From Lentibacillus daqui (GTDB lineage: Bacteria > Bacillota > Bacilli > Bacillales > Amphibacillaceae): a stretch of DNA of 64,000 nt. Positions 34,431-44,376 of the stretch are shown in pieces. The DNA is taken from the NCBI RefSeq assembly GCF_027186265.1, contig NZ_CP114176.1, positions 1,736,001-1,800,000 on the forward strand, given 5' to 3'. The translations under genes were made by a program, and so were the position numbers. The notes under the pieces were generated by a model. That model searched no databases, was not told the origin of the DNA, and saw only the letters and a list, made by a program, of their open reading frames with translations. The first letter of the stretch is position 1. Each line of letters starts with the position of its first letter.

Positions 34431-34892
34431 ATGGCTATGGAACACCGGATTGATCGGATCAAAAAGCAACTCCATGCACAAAGCTATAAGCTTACTCCAC
34501 AACGGGAAGCGACGGTAAGGGTATTGTTGGAACGCGAAGAAGATCATCTGAGCGCTGAAGATATCTATTTGCTTGTAAAAGAAAAGGCACCAGAAATTGG
34601 GCTTGCTACAGTTTATCGCACATTGGAGCTATTATCGGAACTTAAAATTGTTGATAAAATAAATTTTGGTGATGGCGTTTCTCGTTATGATTTGCGTAAA
34701 GAAGGCGCAGAACATTTTCATCATCATCTTGTCTGTATTGAATGCGGAGCAGTAGAAGAAATTGTTGATGATTTGTTGCAGGATGTAGAGAAAATCGTTG
34801 AGAATGACTGGGGTTTTCAAGTCAAGGACCATCGTCTTACCTTCCATGGTATCTGCAAAAATTGTCAAAAAGTTGCTGTGAAGTCAACATAG
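34431..34892 (+). CDS. fur: Ferric uptake regulator
   Basis: Fur represses iron-acquisition genes when loaded with Fe2+. The 153-residue protein has the winged-helix domain (YKLTPQREATVRVLLE..GLATVYRTLELL) and the metal-binding C-terminal domain with HFHHHLVCIECG and CKNC; the two CxxC motifs are those of the structural zinc site. ATG at 34431 is nine bases after GGGAGGGGG. Position after spoIIM matches B. subtilis fur and argues against PerR or Zur. Confidence 0.92.
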   Translation: MAMEHRIDRIKKQLHAQSYKLTPQREATVRVLLEREEDHLSAEDIYLLVKEKAPEIGLATVYRTLELLSELKIVDKINFGDGVSRYDLRKEGAEHFHHHLVCIECGAVEEIVDDLLQDVEKIVENDWGFQVKDHRLTFHGICKNCQKVAVKST

Positions 34893-34961
34893 ATTGACAT
34901 GTTCTTTTTTTGCTACATACCAATGGTTCGGCGGAAATGAAAAAAAGAAAAGAATGAGGTG

Positions 34962-34989
34962 AACTGTCCATATTTTGGGCGGTTTTTTT
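34962..34989 (+). terminator. Terminator after fur
   Basis: AACTGTCC pairs with GGGCGGTT with two G-U pairs over an eight-base loop, followed by seven T. Confidence 0.7.
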
Positions 34990-35088
34990 GTGCCTTTGAA
35001 GGATTACCCGATTGTCCAGGTTTTTGATATGTGTCTATATTTCCCATACAGATAACACATACTAACCTTAGAAGAGGAGGGGTAGTTG

Positions 35089-35760
35089 GTGTTTTTGTTT
35101 ATTGGGAAAGCGGTCATATTGTACATTCTGGCAATCGGTGTTATCCGGCTAATGGGGAGGACTGCTTTTGCGCAATTAACAGCGCATGATCTGACAGGTC
35201 TTTTCTTTGTTATTACATTGGCAATGGGGCCGTTAGCAAATGATAAATTGAGCTATGCCATTGGCGGATTAATCGCTATTGGTGTGCTTCATATCGTTTT
35301 TTCCAAACTTGCACTTGTCAATTACCTGAATAAACTATTCATTGGCAAGCCGACATTGATTATCAAACATGGTAAACTAATCAAGGAAAATTTAAAGCAA
35401 TCTCATTTTACCCTGGCAGGTGTGCTGGCTACGCTTCGTGAAAAAGGCTATCCCGACTTGACCCTGGTTGAATTTGCGATAATTGAACCGAGCGGGGAGA
35501 TTAGTATTATACCGAAACAAGCGGCTACACCGGTAACTCCCGAACAATTAGGGATCGAAACAGCATATCAGGGTATCCCAGTGGCTGTTATTGTCGAGGG
35601 GAAAATCCAGTATCGTAACCTGAAACATATGAATAAGGATGAACAATGGCTGAAGAAAGAATTAAAATCCGCCGGTCAACCAAATCATGAGACTATTTTT
35701 TATGCGGCTGTACGTGACAAAGATGATCATTTGCTGACCATTGATTATGGTAACGGATAA
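35089..35760 (+). CDS. DUF421 membrane protein (YetF/YdfS-like)
   Basis: A 223-residue protein with three N-terminal membrane helices (about 1-22, 35-52, 57-75) including the family motif RLMGRTAFAQLTAHDL, then a cytoplasmic DUF421 domain (GKPTLIIKHGKL..SHFTLAGVLATLREKGYPDL). GTG at 35089 is six bases after AGGAGGGG. Members of this family in B. subtilis are spore-associated, but no function is certain. Confidence 0.85.
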   Translation: MFLFIGKAVILYILAIGVIRLMGRTAFAQLTAHDLTGLFFVITLAMGPLANDKLSYAIGGLIAIGVLHIVFSKLALVNYLNKLFIGKPTLIIKHGKLIKENLKQSHFTLAGVLATLREKGYPDLTLVEFAIIEPSGEISIIPKQAATPVTPEQLGIETAYQGIPVAVIVEGKIQYRNLKHMNKDEQWLKKELKSAGQPNHETIFYAAVRDKDDHLLTIDYGNG

Positions 35761-35832
35761 AACAGATAACATCACGCAAAATATATACCAGAAGGACATT
35801 ATTTTCCTGATTACCCCAAAGGAGCGATCATT

Positions 35833-36225
35833 TTGCAGCCAAAACAGACTGTATTGGAACGTTATCAGCAGCAACAACTCATGCAACAGCAACTAAATGA
35901 TTTACAGGTACAAATGCAAACGAAGCAGCAGCCATCCCCAAACCAGCAACGGCTGCAGCAGATTTTTCAAGCAACACATAACGCCTTGCAACAGGCGCAT
36001 CAATCGGTTCGACAGGCCCAGGCAGCCAATCCGCAACAAGTTCAACTACAATCTGCTGAACAAAGCCTGCAGCAGGCAACTCAACAGCTGCAACAATTAA
36101 AAACATCTGCCCCTGAACTTTCTTTGGCGTTACCCAAAGGGACCCAGCAACAACTAAAACAGCTTGATCAGCAAATCCAGCAAGCAGCACAAACCTTGAA
36201 CTTGGTAAAAACATCCATGCAATAA
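35833..36225 (+). CDS. Glutamine-rich coiled-coil protein of unknown function
   Basis: The 130-residue product contains 45 glutamines (about 35 percent) and has heptad-like leucine/glutamine spacing suggesting an alpha-helical coiled coil. There is no signal peptide or membrane segment. TTG at 35833 is eight bases after GGAG, giving MQPKQTVLERYQ. I do not recognise a family; the composition recalls spore coat or surface-assembly proteins, which is speculation. It lies between a DUF421 gene and a convergent operon. Confidence 0.6.
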   Translation: MQPKQTVLERYQQQQLMQQQLNDLQVQMQTKQQPSPNQQRLQQIFQATHNALQQAHQSVRQAQAANPQQVQLQSAEQSLQQATQQLQQLKTSAPELSLALPKGTQQQLKQLDQQIQQAAQTLNLVKTSMQ

Positions 36226-36236
36226 GGAATTCCCGG

Positions 36237-36863
36237 TTACATATGCATGGTGCAGTCTTTAATTATCTGGTAATCCGCTGTTGTATCCACATCAAAAAAA
36301 GCCCAGGGGTCGGAAAAATGAACAAAACGTCCTTTTGCTGATTCATGCTGTAGCAATTGGCGGGCCCCTTGATCACCTTGTAATTGGAATAGTTTTGGGA
36401 ATATACTGCTGGTAAACAAAATTGGCGGTCGTGCTATACCGGAAAAGGTTGCCGCAACAAATAATAAATCTGGGTTCTGTCTATGCTGTTCAATCAGTTG
36501 ATTAATCATCCTCGTGGAAATGAATGGCTGGTCGGCTAAAAGAACCATGGCCGCCTTCATATGGAATTTTCCTGCGTAATGCAGGCCACATTTTAATGAA
36601 TACGATTGGCCCTTGCCGGCATCTTTACATGCAACATGAACCCATTTTCCTTGGTACGTCGAGAGCCAGTCATTCGGTATCCAATTAAGCCTATCCGTCG
36701 TATTGGTCACAACAATTACCCGGTCCAGGGACGATTGTAGGGCAGTACGAAGGGCAAAACTACCGAGTGGTCTATTTTCAAGTGGCTGATGCAGTTTATT
36801 CTTGCCAAAACGTCTGCTTCTGCCTGCTGCTAGATAAATGGCTGCTATTTCGTCTCGTGTCAC
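36237..36863 (-). CDS. pucB: Molybdenum cofactor nucleotidyltransferase (MocA/PucB-like)
   Basis: A 208-residue NTP transferase expected to convert molybdopterin to its cytosine dinucleotide form for the hydroxylase encoded upstream. It has the nucleotide signature LAAGRSRRFGKNKL (residues 11-24) and the metal-binding LLADQPF. It overlaps the end of the XdhC-like gene by 68 bases in another frame and is the last gene of the operon. Confidence 0.85.
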   Translation of the reverse strand: MTRDEIAAIYLAAGRSRRFGKNKLHQPLENRPLGSFALRTALQSSLDRVIVVTNTTDRLNWIPNDWLSTYQGKWVHVACKDAGKGQSYSLKCGLHYAGKFHMKAAMVLLADQPFISTRMINQLIEQHRQNPDLLFVAATFSGIARPPILFTSSIFPKLFQLQGDQGARQLLQHESAKGRFVHFSDPWAFFDVDTTADYQIIKDCTMHM

Positions 36864-37896
36864 CGGCTAACCTCTTTTCATACGATTTTTCTCGTTTAAC
36901 CTGAACCATGTCAGCAACAATGCTAATAGCGATTTCTTCAGGGCCCTTAGCCCCAATTGCCAGTCCTGCGGGAGAATGAACGTGTTCTGGTATGTTTTTT
37001 CCATGCAAGAGTCTGGAAGTACGTTTACGTGGACCGAGAATGCCAAAATAGTTTACCTGTTGACTGGACAATGATGCAAGCAGTTCTTTGTCCTTTTGAA
37101 AATCATGGGTCATAATCATAATGGAATCGGTTGGCCAGAAATCCAGTTCTTTTACCATTTCCGGAATGGATGGGGTCTTGATAAAATTAGCATCCGGAAA
37201 ATCCATTTTGTTCAGCCTTGCCAGCCGCCAGTCCCAGATGATTACCTTAAAATTGGTTTTAGCTGCTACAGCTGCCAAAGGAATGACATCAGGCCCTGCT
37301 CCAAAAATAAACAGGCGGGGTTGTGGTTCAAAACGATGAATAAAGATATGGCTACCCAAATTTTCCATATATTGCAGACGTGATTTGTTCGCGTGACGTG
37401 CAATTTTGTTCAATTGATGTGACATGGCATCACGATGGCCAAACATATGCTGATCCTTCGACACATAGAGCGTGCGAACAGACGAAGGATCTTTTTCAAA
37501 AATCTTCATTGCTACTACTGGAATGCCCTGATGAAGATAAACCCTTAATGTAAGTAAATCCTTGTAGTTTATAGAATTCACCTTTTCCAGGAGAATATGG
37601 ATTTTTCCGTTACAACCAGCACCGCGACCCCAGGATAAGTCGTCCTCGGCACTTGTATCATAGACAAATGTCTGATTTTGAACCGATGACGTTTGCATCA
37701 GTTCAGTCGCCCGAATTGCCAAATCAGTTTCCAAACAGCCTGCACTAATGATGCCTATTTGCTTTCCATTTGCGGAAAACAGCATCGATGTTCCTTCTTT
37801 TTGGTATGCTGACCCTTCTACATGAATAATTGTCGCTAACACACTTTGCTCATCCGAATTTGCGATTTCATCAAGCATTTCAATAATATGAGCCAT
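36796..37896 (-). CDS. pucA: XdhC/CoxI family molybdenum hydroxylase maturation factor
   Basis: A 366-residue protein that should insert or sulfurate the molybdenum cofactor of the hydroxylase. It has the N-terminal CoxI motif with conserved cysteine (GIISAGCLETDLA), a Rossmann-like middle (LFIFGAGPDVIPL) and the C-terminal GPRKRTSRLL and GAKGPEEIAISI motifs. The start overlaps the 2Fe-2S subunit by 17 bases. B. subtilis PucA is the nearest functional parallel. Confidence 0.87.
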   Translation of the reverse strand: MAHIIEMLDEIANSDEQSVLATIIHVEGSAYQKEGTSMLFSANGKQIGIISAGCLETDLAIRATELMQTSSVQNQTFVYDTSAEDDLSWGRGAGCNGKIHILLEKVNSINYKDLLTLRVYLHQGIPVVAMKIFEKDPSSVRTLYVSKDQHMFGHRDAMSHQLNKIARHANKSRLQYMENLGSHIFIHRFEPQPRLFIFGAGPDVIPLAAVAAKTNFKVIIWDWRLARLNKMDFPDANFIKTPSIPEMVKELDFWPTDSIMIMTHDFQKDKELLASLSSQQVNYFGILGPRKRTSRLLHGKNIPEHVHSPAGLAIGAKGPEEIAISIVADMVQVKREKSYEKRLAGDTRRNSSHLSSSRQKQTFWQE

Positions 37897-38368
37897 TTTT
37901 GTTTTTCCTCACATTCAACATGCTTTTTACAGCCTCCTTGATTTCCTGGTATCCAGTACATCGGCAAATATTGGATTCCAGCCATTCATCAATTACTGCA
38001 TCGTCCGGATCAGGGCAATTTTCGATGAGGGCATAACTATTAAGTACATATCCGGGTGTACAATATCCACATTGAATCGCCCAATTTTTGATGAAATCAT
38101 TTTGCACAGTCTGGTCAAGTAATCCTTCAATCGTTGTAATTTGATGATTGACTGCTTCTACAGTTAGTATGTGGCAGGAATTAATGGGAGTGCCATCGAT
38201 AAGAATGGTACATGTGCCGCAATCGCCATTCTCACACCCGGGCTTTGCTCCCATCAGTCCCAGTTGATCGCGTAATGTATATAGAAGTGTCTCTGCATTG
38301 CGTACATATAGGTTTTTTTGCAGACCATTAATGTTTAATGTAACCAAGTTTTCTTGTGCTGCTTTCAT
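37880..38368 (-). CDS. pucE: Molybdenum hydroxylase 2Fe-2S subunit
   Basis: The small electron-transfer subunit (162 residues). Both cluster motifs are intact: the plant-type C-x4-C-x2-C with a later C (CENGDCGTC..NSC) and the second C-x2-C, C-x-C set (CGYCTPG, CRCTG). It begins two bases after the FAD subunit gene and overlaps pucA. Confidence 0.9.
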   Translation of the reverse strand: MKAAQENLVTLNINGLQKNLYVRNAETLLYTLRDQLGLMGAKPGCENGDCGTCTILIDGTPINSCHILTVEAVNHQITTIEGLLDQTVQNDFIKNWAIQCGYCTPGYVLNSYALIENCPDPDDAVIDEWLESNICRCTGYQEIKEAVKSMLNVRKNKNGSYY

Positions 38369-38370
38369 CG

Positions 38371-39207
38371 TCAGGATACCCCCTTGCTACGTTGCAATAA
38401 TTTCGCCAGTTCCTGTGCCAGCACAAATTCCCGGTATTCCCGTGATCCATGCATGTCGTTATGCGTTGCACCCGGCAGATGGTTTAGTACCTGTTGGATT
38501 CTTGTTTGCTCCGAATAGGAGGTGTCATTTAATACCAACTCCAATTGCTCCGTTCGAAAAGGGAAATCACATACACCGCTAAGTGCAACCCTTATTTTTC
38601 CGTCCACTTTCATGGAAGCGAGAGAGACAATCGGATAGTTCACATTGGAATGTTTTGTTTTTTTGCTGCTCCAGTATGGATAGTTGGAAAATTGACCATC
38701 CGTGATGATCTGGATAAGAAATTCTCCATCATTCAGTTGTACGCCGTTCTGATAGATTTTATGAATGGATGTTGTTCTGATCCCCTTTTTTTCCGCAATG
38801 ACAACCTCGCTGTCGGCTAACAGAAAAGGAAGAAGGGCCTCCCGATAACATAGATGCCCGGAAATATTGCCGCCAATTGTTATTTTGTTGCGGGCAGTTC
38901 GGTGTGCAATCGCACGTGAAACGTCTGACAGTAAGGGAAATAGGTTGGAATCAGCAATGGTTGTCAATGTAACAGCTGAACCAATCACAAGTTGATTTCC
39001 GTTGAACTGAAATTCATTGCAATCAGGGATTCCTTTTAAATCGATGACTGCATCCACTTGGATCTCATGCATTCGGGCCCGGCTAATAAATTCTGTGCCA
39101 CCCGCATAGTAGTGGGGTATTTTTCCGTTTGCCTGCAAATCGTAAAATAGCGTGACCGCTTCCTGTATGGTTGTTGGTTTATAATATTCAAAATCAAAGG
39201 CTATCAT
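38371..39207 (-). CDS. pucC: Molybdenum hydroxylase FAD-binding subunit
   Basis: The medium subunit carries FAD through YYAGGTEFISRARM and TIGGNISGH-type loops of the CoxM/XdhB family. The ATG at 39207 overlaps the stop of the large-subunit gene (ATGA), with GAGGAGG seven bases upstream; an in-frame upstream start would lie inside the preceding gene. The product has 278 residues. Confidence 0.88.
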   Translation of the reverse strand: MIAFDFEYYKPTTIQEAVTLFYDLQANGKIPHYYAGGTEFISRARMHEIQVDAVIDLKGIPDCNEFQFNGNQLVIGSAVTLTTIADSNLFPLLSDVSRAIAHRTARNKITIGGNISGHLCYREALLPFLLADSEVVIAEKKGIRTTSIHKIYQNGVQLNDGEFLIQIITDGQFSNYPYWSSKKTKHSNVNYPIVSLASMKVDGKIRVALSGVCDFPFRTEQLELVLNDTSYSEQTRIQQVLNHLPGATHNDMHGSREYREFVLAQELAKLLQRSKGVS

Positions 39208-41543
39208 TTGCTTCCTCCTCTTTTCCGCCAAATCAGTTCAGGTACCAGGGGAAGCTGGTTCATATTCGTACCACAGGCAAGTGATAAACTATTGGCTAAA
39301 GCGCTGGCCATACCGATGACCCCATATTCGCCAATCCCCCGGGCTCCGAATGGTCCATCGACAAGTGGTGTTTCCACGAAATCAACAAGGTATTCCGGGG
39401 CTTCACTGAATCGCAGAATATCATAGGATCTTAGTTTCGGATTAAGTACCTTTCCATTATCATCAAAGGTAAACGATTCTCTGGAAGCCCAGCTTAGTCC
39501 CAGATACATACCACCACGCATTTGCCCAATTGCCGCGTTTGGATTAATCACTTTTCCAGCATCAAGGACAGTTGCTGCTTTGAGAATTTTGTATGTGCAA
39601 TCGAGTGGGTCGAATTCGATTTCGACCGCTTGCGCACCAACTGTCCATTGCGGTCCCGGTTTACCAAAACCAGTTTCCGGATCCAATGGTGTCAAATGCC
39701 GCACAACATGAGACCCTTCACCAATGACCAAACCACCTATGGAATTACCATTTGGATATTTGTATGAATTCGCTACATCCTTGATCTTTATTCCATACTC
39801 AGGACTATCCTTGATAAAAACCATCCCATTTGCCACATCGAGATCATCAGGTAAACACTTTAGTACAATTGATGCGGTATTTTTTAATTGTTTGATTACA
39901 TCTTCAGCTGCGGCGATCACGGCTCGTCCAGCCAAATAGGTTGTACTGCTGGCAACCGTTTTCCACTGATGCGGATCATATTGGGTATTTACTTCCATGG
40001 TCACATGAATTTTTTTCATATCCATTTTCAATCGTTCGGCCAGGATTTGTGCCAGCACCGTTTTTGTCCCCTGGCCAAGTTCCACGGCAGCACAATTCAA
40101 ATTCACGCTCCCATCGCGATTAAAGGTGAGAATCACGCCGGCTGTTGCATTTGGCGGCGTACTCGAGGTTTTCCAAAATGAACTGATTCCTTTTGTTCGT
40201 ATTTTACCGTCATTTGTTGTGATCTGTTGTCCTTCATCCCAATTGATAAGCTGTTTTAACTTTTTTATACATGAAGATACATCACCAATATTGCTGGCAT
40301 TTAAATGGGTTTGGGTTGGTGTTGTATCACCTGGCTTGATAGCATTTGCCAATCGTAATTCAAGGGGATCCATATTTAACTTTGCGGCAAGTATGTCCAT
40401 GGCTCGTTCCATGACAAATGTTAATTCATTGTGTCCAAAGCCTCGAAATGAGGTGGCATATGGATGGTTTGTATAAACACAATGGGAATCACAGGTGACA
40501 TGATCAATTCGATAAGGGCCGGTGCAATCGACGGCACCAGCCTTACTCATGCCGGCACCCATGTCGGAATAGGCTCCGCTGTCAAACAAAAATTCGAAAG
40601 CGGCTGCTTTTAATTTCCCGTCGCTGGATGCACCAAGTTTTACCTTCGCCTCCAATCCGATATGAACGGGTGAAGTGATTAAATCTTCTTCCCTTGAATT
40701 TTGGATTTTTACCATTTTCCCTCCAACAGCTCGGGAGGCTACATAGGCCAGAAATTCAAGTTGTACGGTTCCTTTTCCGCCGAATGCGCCACCGAGCATG
40801 GGCGTATGCACCGATATTTTCCCTGCGTCAATATTGAAAAACTGACTGAATAATTTTTTGATATAAAAAGGCCCCTGTGTTGAGGAATAAATCATAACTC
40901 GATCATCGGGAAGAATTTCCACCCGGGCGACTCTTGTTTCCAGTGCTGCATGGTCAGACGGCGAGAAGGACAAATCTGTTTCAATGGTTATATCACTTTC
41001 ATTCCAGCCGGTTTCCATATTGCCTTTTCGGATTTTGGTCAGGTTGGCAATATTGGAGTCGGGTATTGCATGGACTCCTTCCACTTGAACTTTATATGTA
41101 CCTAAATCCTCGTGAATTAACGGAGCATTGGGCAGGATCGCTTCACCAGGAGAATTGACAACAGGCAGTTCCTCATAGTCTATGTGAATAAGATTTGCAG
41201 CCTGTTTTGCATGCTGGATAGTATCGGCAACTACCATTGCAACCGATTCACCGTAATAACGAACCTTTTTCTGTGCTAAAATAGGCCGGTCAGCAAGCAA
41301 TGGACCAACAAGCAGTGGTACTTCCTCACCGGTTAAAATAGCCTGCACGCCGGGAACTTCCCAAGCTTTTGCTGTATCAATAGATTTAATTTTGGCATGC
41401 GCGTAATCACTTGTATGTAAGGCCGCATGCAGGACTCCTGGGATAGAAATGTCTCCAGTATATTTTACCCGGCCAAATGCTTTATCCGCAGCATCGATCC
41501 GTTGCACATCCTTCCCGACAACGGAAAAATTCTCTTTATTCAT
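39204..41543 (-). CDS. pucD: Molybdenum hydroxylase large (molybdopterin-binding) subunit
   Basis: The catalytic subunit of a xanthine dehydrogenase-family hydroxylase, 779 residues. Molybdopterin-binding loops are seen in GGAFGGKGTVQLE and GQGTKTVLAQILAERL, and the catalytic glutamate in GARGIGEYGVIG near the C-terminus. ATG at 41543 is nine bases after GAGG. It heads the five-gene operon. Purine substrate is suggested by its PucD-like order and partners, but the substrate-pocket residues do not settle this. Confidence 0.87.
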   Translation of the reverse strand: MNKENFSVVGKDVQRIDAADKAFGRVKYTGDISIPGVLHAALHTSDYAHAKIKSIDTAKAWEVPGVQAILTGEEVPLLVGPLLADRPILAQKKVRYYGESVAMVVADTIQHAKQAANLIHIDYEELPVVNSPGEAILPNAPLIHEDLGTYKVQVEGVHAIPDSNIANLTKIRKGNMETGWNESDITIETDLSFSPSDHAALETRVARVEILPDDRVMIYSSTQGPFYIKKLFSQFFNIDAGKISVHTPMLGGAFGGKGTVQLEFLAYVASRAVGGKMVKIQNSREEDLITSPVHIGLEAKVKLGASSDGKLKAAAFEFLFDSGAYSDMGAGMSKAGAVDCTGPYRIDHVTCDSHCVYTNHPYATSFRGFGHNELTFVMERAMDILAAKLNMDPLELRLANAIKPGDTTPTQTHLNASNIGDVSSCIKKLKQLINWDEGQQITTNDGKIRTKGISSFWKTSSTPPNATAGVILTFNRDGSVNLNCAAVELGQGTKTVLAQILAERLKMDMKKIHVTMEVNTQYDPHQWKTVASSTTYLAGRAVIAAAEDVIKQLKNTASIVLKCLPDDLDVANGMVFIKDSPEYGIKIKDVANSYKYPNGNSIGGLVIGEGSHVVRHLTPLDPETGFGKPGPQWTVGAQAVEIEFDPLDCTYKILKAATVLDAGKVINPNAAIGQMRGGMYLGLSWASRESFTFDDNGKVLNPKLRSYDILRFSEAPEYLVDFVETPLVDGPFGARGIGEYGVIGMASALANSLSLACGTNMNQLPLVPELIWRKRGGSK

Positions 41544-41812
41544 CTCCACACACCTCGGATTTCAGACTATAGATTGTAGTATTTGCCACTCCAATTTCAT
41601 TTATACAATGTACGGTCACTCTAATTTACAAATGGGCGAAAATAGCGTATTTTTAAGGTATGGTTCGTTTAGAATGTGGTCTTTACTAATCTCATGTTTA
41701 CGTTAGCAAAATGGTCCCATTTGCGTTTTCTTATTGCTTCTATGTATATTGTTCTACTTTTTTGGCATATCTTTTAAATAAGATAGCTTTAATTTAGAAG
41801 GGGACATGCCTT

Positions 41813-42019
41813 GTGAAGCAAATAATATGGGACACATTAAAGATTTTCGTTATTTTTGTTGCATGCACGTTTTTGTTTTATTTTGGACTTCAGGCGATGC
41901 ATACTGAATATGAACAAATCCATCGTTATGATGTACCTGAAGGACCATCTGTCAAAGTATTTAAGACCGACAACCGTTTCATTGATCGATTGCATTTATT
42001 TTTTCGATTAGGAGAGTAA
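41813..42019 (+). CDS. yqzK: YqzK family protein (DUF4227)
   Basis: A 68-residue protein with one membrane helix (about residues 8-30) and a short outside tail. The GTG follows AAGGGGAC. It is five bases upstream of xerD, as in B. subtilis. Function is unknown. Confidence 0.8.
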   Translation: MKQIIWDTLKIFVIFVACTFLFYFGLQAMHTEYEQIHRYDVPEGPSVKVFKTDNRFIDRLHLFFRLGE

Positions 42020-42024
42020 TAGTC

Positions 42025-42915
42025 ATGTTGGAATCACAATTGGAAGATTTCTTTCATCATTTGAAAATCGAACGGGGATTGTCGGATAATACGCTAAAGT
42101 CGTATCATCGAGACTTACAACAATATTTGCATTACATCAAAACTGCTACAGGGATGGTACAATGGGAGGCTGTCAAGCGAAGGGATATCACGGGATTTCT
42201 TTATATGTTAAAGGACAATGGTAAATCTGCTGCCACCATCGCAAGAATTCTGTCATCCATTCGCCTGTTTCATCGTTTTTTAATTAATGAACAACTTGTT
42301 ACCCATGATGCATGCCTACACATTGAAACCCCCAAACAGGAAAGAAAACTGCCGGATGTTCTATCACCTGCCGATGTGGAGGCGTTGCTTTCCATCAGTG
42401 GCAATACGCCATTGAAAATACGAAATAAGGCGATGCTTGAGTTGTTATACGCGACGGGACTGCGGGTTACAGAGTTGATTACCATTCCGATTAGTGATCT
42501 TCATTTAACCATGGGATTTGTTCGCTGTTTGGGAAAAGGAGCGAAAGAGCGAATTGTTCCGCTTGGTGATCTTGCCAAAGACGCGGTCCAGGAATACATA
42601 GACGATGCCCGCAGCAAATTGGTTAAACATCAGGACACAAAAGCATTATTCGTCAATCAGCATGGCAGGCCTTTAACACGGCAAGGCGTTTGGAAGATTT
42701 TAAAGCAGGCAGCCAGGGATGCTGGTATTACCAAAAAAATAACACCGCATACACTGCGACATTCCTTTGCGACCCACTTGTTGGAAAATGGTGCTGATTT
42801 GCGGTCGGTTCAGGAAATGCTTGGACATGCAGATATTTCTACTACGCAAATTTACACGCATGTGACAAAAGCTAGATTAAAAGATGTCTATAATATGTAT
42901 CATCCACGGGCGTAA
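42025..42915 (+). CDS. xerD: Site-specific tyrosine recombinase XerD
   Basis: XerD with XerC resolves chromosome dimers at dif. The 296-residue protein has the N-terminal core-binding SAM-like domain and all catalytic residues: R147, K171, H242, R245, H268 and Y277 in HADISTTQIYTHV. Its fixed place upstream of deoB supports XerD rather than a mobile integrase. GGAG precedes the ATG. Confidence 0.93.
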   Translation: MLESQLEDFFHHLKIERGLSDNTLKSYHRDLQQYLHYIKTATGMVQWEAVKRRDITGFLYMLKDNGKSAATIARILSSIRLFHRFLINEQLVTHDACLHIETPKQERKLPDVLSPADVEALLSISGNTPLKIRNKAMLELLYATGLRVTELITIPISDLHLTMGFVRCLGKGAKERIVPLGDLAKDAVQEYIDDARSKLVKHQDTKALFVNQHGRPLTRQGVWKILKQAARDAGITKKITPHTLRHSFATHLLENGADLRSVQEMLGHADISTTQIYTHVTKARLKDVYNMYHPRA

Positions 42916-43092
42916 TAGTTCGACTATTGTCCGACAATTCCAAAGACGATATAAAACGAAGCCAGAAGGGGAAACTCTTATTTCTATCTTCATTCCGTTG
43001 TGCACATACGAATCACGCATAGTCGCGTTGCTAGTGACAAAATAGACATAATTAAAATATAAACAGGGAAGATAATACTGGGAGGTTTGATC

Positions 43093-44268
43093 ATGAATCA
43101 ATTTAAACGGGTATTTTTAATTGTTCTGGATTCGGTCGGGATCGGCGAAGCACCAGATGCGGCCAAATTTGGTGATCAAGGTGCGGATACACTTGGTCAT
43201 ATTGCGGAGCGGATGCATGGGCTTCATATGCCAAATATGGGTAAATTGGGGTTAAGTAACATTCGAGAAATTGATGGGGTAGAAAAAGCAGCTACACCAT
43301 TAGCCTGTTATACAAAAATGCAAGAGGCATCCAATGGAAAAGATACGATGACCGGTCATTGGGAAATTATGGGGTTGAACATCCAACAGCCGTTCCGGAC
43401 ATTTCCTGATGGTTTTCCACCTGAATTAATCAATGAACTGGAAGCAAAAACAGGCCGGAAAATAATTGGTAATAAGCCTGCTTCCGGAACTGCTATTATT
43501 GAAGAACTTGGCGAGGACCATATGAAAACGGGTGACCTGATCGTTTATACGTCAGCCGATTCCGTGTTACAAATAGCCGCCCATGAAGAGATAGTTCCGC
43601 TTGATGAACTTTACCGGATCTGTGAAATTGCCCGGGAGCTGACATTAGATGAACGATACATGGTTGGGCGAGTGATTGCCAGACCATTTGTTGGCAAGCC
43701 AGGGGCGTTTGAACGCACTCCCAATCGGCATGATTATGCACTAAAACCATTTGGACGGACAGTAATGAATGAATTAAAGGACAGTGGTTATGACGTGATT
43801 GCCCTTGGGAAAATTTCCGATATTTATGATGGGGAAGGAGTTACCGAAGCAATTCGGACGAAAGACAATGAAGATGGCATGACCAAAATAGTGGAATCTA
43901 TGGATAAGGACTTTACCGGAATCAGTTTTTTAAATTTGGTTGACTTTGATGCCAAATATGGTCATCGACGTAATCCAAAAGGATATGGGGAGGCGTTAGA
44001 AGCATATGATGCCAGACTTCCAGAAGTTTTGCATAAACTGACTGATCAAGATTTGCTGATAATTACAGCTGACCATGGGAATGATCCAATTCATCATGGA
44101 ACTGATCATACGCGTGAATACGTCCCATTGCTTGTTTATCATATCGGCAGTAAACAAGGCAAAGAGCTGCCATTACGAAAAACCTTTGCAGATGTTGGTG
44201 CAACCATTGCCGATAATTTTGACATAAAAATGCCAGAGCATGGAAAAAGCTTTTTGGGTGACATTTGA
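43093..44268 (+). CDS. deoB: Phosphopentomutase
   Basis: DeoB interconverts (deoxy)ribose 1- and 5-phosphate. The 391-residue product shows metal-binding D13 in VLDSVGIGEAPDA and the phosphorylated T85 in GKDTMTGHW, then ADHGND near the C-terminus. ATG at 43093 is seven bases after GGAGG. It is followed by pdp, with no purine nucleoside phosphorylase between them. Confidence 0.94.
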   Translation: MNQFKRVFLIVLDSVGIGEAPDAAKFGDQGADTLGHIAERMHGLHMPNMGKLGLSNIREIDGVEKAATPLACYTKMQEASNGKDTMTGHWEIMGLNIQQPFRTFPDGFPPELINELEAKTGRKIIGNKPASGTAIIEELGEDHMKTGDLIVYTSADSVLQIAAHEEIVPLDELYRICEIARELTLDERYMVGRVIARPFVGKPGAFERTPNRHDYALKPFGRTVMNELKDSGYDVIALGKISDIYDGEGVTEAIRTKDNEDGMTKIVESMDKDFTGISFLNLVDFDAKYGHRRNPKGYGEALEAYDARLPEVLHKLTDQDLLIITADHGNDPIHHGTDHTREYVPLLVYHIGSKQGKELPLRKTFADVGATIADNFDIKMPEHGKSFLGDI

Positions 44269-44376
44269 TCAACAGACAAATATGAATTGGAAATCGGTTA
44301 TTCCCTGATTTCCAATCGATACATAATTTCCATCTTGACAGACGAAAGTAATTTAAGGATGAATCGAGGGGTTTAT

